Assembly: GCF_013304825.1 (NCBI RefSeq)
Contig: NZ_JAAWUO010000002.1
Coordinates: forward strand, 124,001 to 188,000
Reading direction: 5' to 3'
DNA: 64,000 bases
Source of the DNA: Blautia schinkii
Lineage (GTDB): Bacteria > Bacillota > Clostridia > Lachnospirales > Lachnospiraceae
Part shown: piece after piece, positions 58,135 through 64,000 of the stretch
How the letters are laid out: the number at the start of each line of letters is the position of its first letter
Numbering within the stretch: the stretch's first letter is position 1
Notes under the pieces: model-generated
What the model was told of the DNA's origin: nothing
The model's input: only the letters and a program-made list of their open reading frames with translations
Database searches by the model: none
Translations under genes and position numbers: made by a program

Positions 58135-60465
58135 TCAGCCCGTTGCTCTCTCCACATCGATAACGCTCTCAACCTGACGGATCTTTTCGATCAGGGAATT
58201 CAGTTCCTGTTTGCTACATACATTAAATGACATAGAGATCGTTGCACGTTCCTGTCTGTTGGTACGGCTGTTGATGGAACGAAGATCGATCTTCCTCTCT
58301 GTAAAGATCTTGGAAATATCAACCAGAAGTCCTGTACGGTTATTGGCATAAACATTAATCTCTGCCTCATACTTTTCAGAATCTGATCTATCCGGCATCT
58401 GCCACTCAGCCTCAATGAGACGCTTACGGTCGATCTCCGGCATATTAAGCACATTCACACAGTCTGTACGGTGAATGGTGATTCCTCTTCCTCTTGTGAC
58501 AAAGCCTACAATCTCATCGCCTGGAATCGGGCTGCAGCATTTGGAAAAGCGTACTGCCACATCGTGGATGCCTTTTACCACAATACCGCTCTTGTTCTTG
58601 GCAATGTGAAGCTTCTCCTGTGATTCAGAAGCCGCTTCCAGAACCTGCTCGTCTGTAAGATTCTTCTTATGCTCTCTCTCATAGGCTTCCACAAGTTTAT
58701 TGAACACCTGTCCTTCTTTCAGGCCACCGTGTCCGATAGCTGCCAGAACAGAATCCCAGTCACGGAAACCATATTTATGCATTACAGATTCCATATACTG
58801 TGGTTTCGTATAAAGACCTGGTTTAAATCCTTTCGTCTTGGCATACTGGTTCAGCATATCCTTGCCCTTCAGGATATTATCTTCTTTCAGTTCTTTCTTA
58901 AACCACTGGTTGATCTTGTTTTTGGCCTGTGTGCTCTTTACGATCTTCAGCCAGTCACGGCTCGGCCCCTGTGAATTCTGGGATGTGATAATTTCAATAC
59001 GGTCACCGTTTTTGATCTTATATTCGATAGGAACAAGTTTACCATTAACTCTGGCACCTACCATCTTGTTTCCTACTGCACTGTGCACGCTGTATGCGAA
59101 ATCGATAGGTGTGGAACCATTTGGAAGAGTTTTTACATCACCCTGCGGAGTAAAACAGTAAACACTGTCTGCAAAAAGATCCAGATCATTCTTCAGAAGG
59201 CTCATGAACTCCCTGTTATCAGACATGTCCCGCTGCCACTCCAGAATCTGGCGTAGCCAGTTCAGCTTCTCTTCCTCACTCTTACCCGGTTTCTTGCCAT
59301 CAGATGTTTCTTTATATTTCCAGTGGGCTGCAATACCATATTCCGCTGTTTTATGCATCTCAAAAGTACGGATCTGGATCTCAAAAGGCTGTCCGTTAGG
59401 GCCGATCAGAGTTGTATGCAGAGACTGATACATGTTAGCTTTCGGCATTGCGATATAATCTTTAAATCTGCCGGGGATCGGCTTATACATCTCATGAATG
59501 ACACCAAGTGCAGCGTAACAGTCCTTCACGGTGTCCACTATAATACGCACTGCAAAAAGGTCATAAATCTGGTCAATGGTCTTGTCCTGGTTGACCATTT
59601 TCTTATAGATGCTGAAGAAATGCTTCACACGGCCGTCAACCTGGGCCTTGATGTTGGCATCCTCCATGTGCTTCTTTACCTGTTTCACAATAGCGTTGAC
59701 AAATTCTTCTCGGGCACTCTTACGGAGAGCAACTTTTTCTACAAGGTCATAATAGACATCCGGTTTCAGATATTTAAGGGAAAGATCATCCAGTTCCACC
59801 TTGATCTTGGAAATACCAAGTCGCATGGCGATCGGGGCATAGATATCCATGGTCTCCCTTGCCTTCTCCTGCTGTTTCTCCGGACGCATATACTGCAAGG
59901 TACGCATATTATGAAGACGGTCTGCAAGCTTGATAAGGATAACTCTGATATCCTTGGCCATGGCCAGGAACATCTTTCTCAAGTTCTCAGCTTGAACCTC
60001 TACCTTATCCTTGGAATAGGACAGCTGTCCCAGCTTGGTAACACCATCTACAAGAAGAGCAACTTCGGAACCGAATTCCTTCTCCACTTCTTCATAAGTC
60101 ATCCAGGTATCTTCCACTGCATCATGAAGAAGACCTGCCACAATGGTCTCCTTATCCAGCTCAAGATCTGCCAAGATGATTGCCACACAGAGAGGATGAA
60201 TGATATAAGGCTCACCGGATTTACGCTTCTGATCCTTATGCGCCTCACTGGCCACTTTATAAGCCTTTTCGATCATGGAAATATCTGCAGACGGATGATA
60301 CTTCCTTACACTCTTTATCAGTTCTTCATAGAGAACCTCCGGACTTGTAAAGTCATGCATGGATTTTACCGCCGCATCTGCCTTTTTGACAGATTCCAGT
60401 TTTTCTTTTTCTTCTTCTTTCTGTATTCCAATGTTCTGTTTTTCTGTATTCTTCATCTCCGCCAT
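58135..60465 (-). CDS. relA: Bifunctional (p)ppGpp synthetase/hydrolase
   Basis: The 776-residue protein starts at ATG 60465, after AGGTGGGATTTA. Domains in order: HD hydrolase (LLHDAVEDT, LADRLHNMRTLQYM), synthetase (HFFSIYKKM, YDLFAVRIIVD), TGS (VYCFTPQGDVKTLPNGSTPI), zinc-finger-like (RFSKCCSPIPGDEIVGFVTR) and ACT (NVYANNRTGLLVDISKIFTE). All active-site motifs of both halves are visible, so it makes and destroys the stringent-response alarmone. It begins 114 bases after apt. Confidence 0.96.
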   Translation of the reverse strand: MAEMKNTEKQNIGIQKEEEKEKLESVKKADAAVKSMHDFTSPEVLYEELIKSVRKYHPSADISMIEKAYKVASEAHKDQKRKSGEPYIIHPLCVAIILADLELDKETIVAGLLHDAVEDTWMTYEEVEKEFGSEVALLVDGVTKLGQLSYSKDKVEVQAENLRKMFLAMAKDIRVILIKLADRLHNMRTLQYMRPEKQQEKARETMDIYAPIAMRLGISKIKVELDDLSLKYLKPDVYYDLVEKVALRKSAREEFVNAIVKQVKKHMEDANIKAQVDGRVKHFFSIYKKMVNQDKTIDQIYDLFAVRIIVDTVKDCYAALGVIHEMYKPIPGRFKDYIAMPKANMYQSLHTTLIGPNGQPFEIQIRTFEMHKTAEYGIAAHWKYKETSDGKKPGKSEEEKLNWLRQILEWQRDMSDNREFMSLLKNDLDLFADSVYCFTPQGDVKTLPNGSTPIDFAYSVHSAVGNKMVGARVNGKLVPIEYKIKNGDRIEIITSQNSQGPSRDWLKIVKSTQAKNKINQWFKKELKEDNILKGKDMLNQYAKTKGFKPGLYTKPQYMESVMHKYGFRDWDSVLAAIGHGGLKEGQVFNKLVEAYEREHKKNLTDEQVLEAASESQEKLHIAKNKSGIVVKGIHDVAVRFSKCCSPIPGDEIVGFVTRGRGITIHRTDCVNVLNMPEIDRKRLIEAEWQMPDRSDSEKYEAEINVYANNRTGLLVDISKIFTERKIDLRSINSRTNRQERATISMSFNVCSKQELNSLIEKIRQVESVIDVERATG

Positions 60466-60579
60466 TAAATCCCACCTGCCTGTGCACAATTTCCTGTTAC
60501 TGCTCACTTCATGTCCAGCAACGCCACACTGCTGCGATCACACAACAGCCCACATCCCTTTCCAGCTGACAGAAAAATA

Positions 60580-61104
60580 TTATTTTCCGTCATAACGGAT
60601 CACAGATGCTACATCATAACCTTTCAGACGTTCACGTCCCTTAAGTCCTGCAAGCTCCATGAGAAAAACAACCTTTACCACAACACCACCAAGCTCCTCT
60701 ACAAGCTTAATGGCTGCTTCTACGCTTCCACCGGTTGCAATAAGATCATCAATGATAACTACTTTCTGTCCTGGCTTGATGGAATCCTTGTGCATCTCGA
60801 TCGTTGCACTTCCGTATTCCAGATCGTAAGTTCTGGAAACTGTCTCACATGGAAGTTTTCCTGCCTTGCGGACCAGAACAAATGGTTTATGAAGATTGTA
60901 TGCGATCGGCATGCCAAAAATAAAGCCTCTGGACTCGAGTCCAGTGATCACATCAAAATCAACATCTTTCAGACAATCCTGCATGGAATCAATAGCAAGC
61001 TGTAATCCATCTGCATCCTGGATAACACTGGTAACATCACGGAAAATAATCCCTGGCTCTGGAAAGTCCGGGATACTTCTTACATATTCTTCTATTTTTT
61101 TCAT
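60580..61104 (-). CDS. apt: Adenine phosphoribosyltransferase
   Basis: The 174-residue enzyme starts at ATG 61104; the in-frame ATG at 61116 contains its Shine-Dalgarno. SIPDFPEPGIIFRDVTSVIQ is the APRT N-terminal signature, and VVIIDDLIATGGSVEAAIKL is the PRPP-binding loop. It salvages adenine to AMP. The order recJ, apt, relA is common in Firmicutes. Confidence 0.97.
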   Translation of the reverse strand: MKKIEEYVRSIPDFPEPGIIFRDVTSVIQDADGLQLAIDSMQDCLKDVDFDVITGLESRGFIFGMPIAYNLHKPFVLVRKAGKLPCETVSRTYDLEYGSATIEMHKDSIKPGQKVVIIDDLIATGGSVEAAIKLVEELGGVVVKVVFLMELAGLKGRERLKGYDVASVIRYDGK

Positions 61105-61347
61105 AATAACCTCCAATGGCGTAATTTGTCAATCAGATGATAGATAGTATAGCACTTTTTCTGTAGGGAATCAATGTGCAACCCGACAGAACTCGCATGA
61201 ATACGACAGATTATTGGCTGCATATTGACCAGTACGCAGCTTTTCTCTGTAATTTTTACCTCTTGTTTGTCAAGTAGCTATTCGCAATCCGCTTTGCTAT
61301 GCAGCTCTGCATCAAATAACTACTCCTCCGTTATTTGGTTAAAATAT
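61105..61347. other. Intergenic region between recJ and apt
   Basis: This stretch of 243 bases has no convincing gene, terminator or strong promoter. A short inverted repeat around GCAATCCGCTTTGC near 61286 is the only structure noticed. Confidence 0.4.
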
Positions 61348-63066
61348 TTATTCTGCAAGATAATTGCGTATCACGATCTGCAGGTTTTCTCTTCCCTGAT
61401 ACCGATTGATCTCCGGATAATAAGTAACTGAAATAATGTTGCTTCCCTTTACCGCATTTATAAATTCGTCGGCTTCACCAAAATATACAGCTTCCATCAC
61501 ACAGCCCGTATGATCAGACAGCTGCAGCTTCGCCACATTTCTATTTTTACCAAGAATACGGCTGCTTAAAACCCTAAGTCCTTTCTGAGCAAAAAGTGGC
61601 CTGGTATTGCCTTTTCCAAAAGGTTCCAGAAGAGATATCTCTTCTACAAGTTCCCTATTAATATAGGAAACCGGCATGGGCACATCTATAAGGATCTTTG
61701 GCCTCAGATCTTTTTCTGTCAATGTACAGTTTTCATTTAAACGTTTTCGGAACTCTTCCACATTTTCTTCTTTTATGGAAAGTCCTGCTGCCATAGGATG
61801 ACCTCCATACTGTTCCATAAGATCATCGCATTTTACCAGCTCATCAAACATGGAGTAGCTTTCTATGGAACGACCGCTGCCCTTTACCATGGTCTCTCCT
61901 TTTGTCAAAATAAAGACCGGTTTATTGTACTTTTCCCGGATACGTCCGGCAATGATCCCCGCCAGACTTTCATGACAGTCTGGCAAAAAGATCACAAGTA
62001 CACGGTCCTGTCCGATTTCCGTCTCTTCTACAATGCGAATCGCTTCTTCTTTTCCCTCTTCTGTAAGAGCTTTACGGCTCTGGTTCAGCGCAGTCAGATC
62101 ACCTGCAAGTTTCGCAGCTTCTTCCTCTGTCTCTGCACAGAGAAGCTTCAGAGAACGGGCTGCCGTATCCAGTCTTCCGCTGGCATTGATGCATGGTCCC
62201 AGCACAAATCCCACGTGATAAGCTGTGATCTCTCCGTCTTCCAGACCATTTGCACGAATCAATTCCCGTAAACCTTTATTAGATGTGTGGGAAAGCCTTT
62301 TCAGTCCTTCTTTTACAAGAATACGGTTTTCTCCCTGAAGATCCATTACATCTCCAACTGTTGCAATAGCTCCCAGTTCTATAAAATCTTCCAGTTCTCT
62401 CTCCGGGATCCCGCAGGCTTCATAGAGAGCTGTCACAAGCTTCAGTGCAACTACAGCACCGCAGAGTCTTTTTTCCGGGTATCTGCAGTCCGGCTGCTTT
62501 GGATTTACAATAATATCTGCAGGAGGAAAAATCAGCTCACGGCCGTTTTCCGTTTCTTTATATGGAATCTCATGATGGTCTGTTACGATCACTGTCATTC
62601 CTTTTTCTTTTGCCATCGCAATTTCATTATATGCTGCAATTCCATTGTCACAGGTAACGATCACATCAATTCCATCTGCAAGTGCCTTCTCGATCAGATG
62701 CTCGTGAATCCCGTATCCATCTGATACTCGGTCAGGAATATATGTATCTGCATATGCACCTACCCGTTTCAGTCCTTTAAGCAGGATAAATGTAGATATT
62801 ACACCGTCAATATCATAATCTCCGATAATCCGGATCTGTTTTTTTTCTTTTATCTTATTTCGCAGAATCTCTACAGCTTCATCCACATCTTTCATAAGAT
62901 GTGGAGAAGCCAGCTCCTCCACTGTTCCATGAAGATATCTGCGGATTTCTTCTTTGTCCTGTACATCGCGGTTCCGAATCAGCCTAGCGATCACAGGATC
63001 GATCCCGAATTCTTTTCCAATTGCTGTAAAATCTGCACGTTTTGCAGCAACAACCCATCGTTCCAT
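61348..63066 (-). CDS. recJ: Single-stranded-DNA-specific exonuclease RecJ
   Basis: The 572-residue enzyme has IGDYDIDGVISTFIL (motif I), VTCDNGIAAYNEI, VIVTDHHEIP (DHH), GFVLGPCINASGRLDTA, and the DHHA1 region with YGGHPMAAGLSI. It degrades single strands from the 5' end in repair and recombination. Length and domains are complete. AAGGAGGAAACAAC precedes ATG 63066. Confidence 0.96.
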   Translation of the reverse strand: MERWVVAAKRADFTAIGKEFGIDPVIARLIRNRDVQDKEEIRRYLHGTVEELASPHLMKDVDEAVEILRNKIKEKKQIRIIGDYDIDGVISTFILLKGLKRVGAYADTYIPDRVSDGYGIHEHLIEKALADGIDVIVTCDNGIAAYNEIAMAKEKGMTVIVTDHHEIPYKETENGRELIFPPADIIVNPKQPDCRYPEKRLCGAVVALKLVTALYEACGIPERELEDFIELGAIATVGDVMDLQGENRILVKEGLKRLSHTSNKGLRELIRANGLEDGEITAYHVGFVLGPCINASGRLDTAARSLKLLCAETEEEAAKLAGDLTALNQSRKALTEEGKEEAIRIVEETEIGQDRVLVIFLPDCHESLAGIIAGRIREKYNKPVFILTKGETMVKGSGRSIESYSMFDELVKCDDLMEQYGGHPMAAGLSIKEENVEEFRKRLNENCTLTEKDLRPKILIDVPMPVSYINRELVEEISLLEPFGKGNTRPLFAQKGLRVLSSRILGKNRNVAKLQLSDHTGCVMEAVYFGEADEFINAVKGSNIISVTYYPEINRYQGRENLQIVIRNYLAE

Positions 63067-63243
63067 GTTGTTTCCTCCTTGAACTGCTTTGCCGCTTTCA
63101 TCTTGTCAAGCGACACAATAACGATATTGTAACTCATAAGCCAGTATACCTGCAAGTATAAAAACGTAAGAACGAATCGAACAGATCCTGTCCTCAGGAC
63201 TTTTTTACGTTATTGGAACATTATGGAATGATTACCTGTAATA

Positions 63244-63294
63244 AAAAAACGTCCCGCAGGGAAAAATACTTCTTCCCCATACGAAACGTTTTTT
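63244..63294 (-). terminator. Terminator of the secDF operon
   Basis: AAAAAACGT and ACGTTTTTTT pair at the base, with CCCGCAGGGA and TTCCCC inside. On the minus strand the stem ends in a T run, directly after secF. Confidence 0.82.
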
Positions 63295-63310
63295 TATCTT
63301 TTAACAGCTC

Positions 63311-64000
63311 TTATTCAGATTTTTCTTCCTCATTCTGCTGTTTTGCTGCTTCCTGCGCTGCAAGGCGGTCTGCAACTCTTTTACGATTTTTCTTCTTTGG
63401 CTGTTGCGGAGCTGCAGGCTGTCCGGACGGCTGTTTTGCCTTTTTCCCAGTGGAAGTCTGAGCGGATGCTGCTGCAGCTGCCGGTACGACAACGCGGTTC
63501 TTTCCGAAAGTCTTCATTGTATACCACAGTGCACCTGTAATGCATACAGAAGAATATGCTCCGCCGATGATACCTACCATCAGAGGTGCGGCAAACTCTT
63601 TAATGGAAGAAACTCCCATAACGTAAAGGATCGCAACCATAACGAAAGTTGTCAGGGATGTGTAAATGCTTCGTGTCAGAGTTTCTGTAACACTTGTGTT
63701 TACAATCTCTTTCAGTTTCTCATCTTCAACTTTCTTTCTGCCCTTCATGTTCTCACGGATACGGTCAAAGATAACGATCGTCGCATTGATGGAATAACCG
63801 ACAATGGTCAGCATACAAGCAATAAATGTATTACCAACTGATGTTCTGGAAATAACATAGAACGCAAGTACAACCAGAACGTCATGAAGAAGTGCAAGTA
63901 CCGCACTGCTTGCAAAACGGATATCTTTAAAACGGAACCAGATGTAAAGAAGCATAAAAATCGCAGCTACGATAACAGCTACAATGGCATCTCTTCTCAT
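63311..64000 (-). CDS. secF: Protein translocase subunit SecF, C-terminal part (5' end beyond window)
   Basis: The frame enters from the right edge and encodes 229 residues. It has RRDAIVAVIVAAIFMLLYIW, ALLHDVLVVLAFYVI, GYSINATIVIFDRIREN and TRSIYTSLTTFVMVAILYVM, the SecF half of the SecDF pump that uses the proton or sodium gradient to help export. A basic, Ala/Gln/Lys-rich cytoplasmic tail of about 55 residues follows the last helix. It could be SecF alone or the back half of a SecDF fusion. Confidence 0.94.
   Translation of the reverse strand: MRRDAIVAVIVAAIFMLLYIWFRFKDIRFASSAVLALLHDVLVVLAFYVISRTSVGNTFIACMLTIVGYSINATIVIFDRIRENMKGRKKVEDEKLKEIVNTSVTETLTRSIYTSLTTFVMVAILYVMGVSSIKEFAAPLMVGIIGGAYSSVCITGALWYTMKTFGKNRVVVPAAAAASAQTSTGKKAKQPSGQPAAPQQPKKKNRKRVADRLAAQEAAKQQNEEEKSE

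Noticed and set aside
59323-60468. 381-codon open frame antisense to relA
   Set aside because: Shadow of a highly biased gene; no domain and no ribosome binding site.
1-64000. tRNA, rRNA or intact insertion sequence
   Set aside because: None recognised by eye; a covariance-model scan would settle tRNAs and small RNAs.

Overview
The window looks like a chromosomal segment of a Gram-positive gut anaerobe of the family Lachnospiraceae, most like Blautia or a close relative. The reasons are the moderate-to-low GC, strong AGGAGG-type ribosome binding sites, several family 3 glycosidases with a CUT1 sugar transporter, GHKL/LytTR signalling, and CooC-type nickel maturation ATPases of the kind found in acetogens. 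This assignment is an inference from gene content. No rRNA, tRNA, CRISPR array or intact insertion sequence was seen.

Layout. 1-4.6 kb (minus strand) is an oligosaccharide uptake operon: binding protein, two permeases and a xylosidase-like GH3, with a divergent AraC regulator. 5.5-12.5 kb is an accessory island. It holds an ADP-ribosylglycohydrolase, an HTH-like protein, a graveyard of broken genes (GIY-YIG/DUF4357 nuclease, HsdS, relaxase tail, class III aminotransferase) and an intact four-gene operon of three class M-like sirtuins plus a TIGR04076 protein. 12.5-20.7 kb has a GtrA-like protein, two GH3 enzymes (one domain-permuted and membrane-anchored) and a LytTR/GHKL two-component system. 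20.8-28.4 kb is a metallocentre-maturation cluster: three CooC-like ATPases, a MoxR AAA+ ATPase, a VWA protein and a zinc ribbon, with TetR, DUF3786 and Rrf2 genes beside it and no CO dehydrogenase in view.

From 28.4 kb onward the region is mostly core genome, nearly all on the minus strand: tsf-rpsB, an rRNA pseudouridine synthase, a YtrA-type GntR/ABC operon, a CPBP protein, a HAD phosphatase, a Ser/Thr kinase with a secreted partner, argS, degV, ptsI, a MacB-like transporter with two adaptors, a lipoprotein (plus strand), a TauE/SafE permease, aspS-hisS, HD-GYP, hemZ, an MBL hydrolase, relA, apt, recJ and the end of secF.

The most interesting parts are the triple sirtuin/ADP-ribosylation island, whose promoter-operator is nearly duplicated in front of the LytTR two-component system, and the CooC x3 + MoxR/VWA cluster. 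The latter has face-to-face promoters around a palindrome that recurs, together with a leader stem-loop, in front of the Rrf2 gene. All coordinates, motifs and promoter boxes were read by eye. Family names come from remembered sequence signatures, not from searches.
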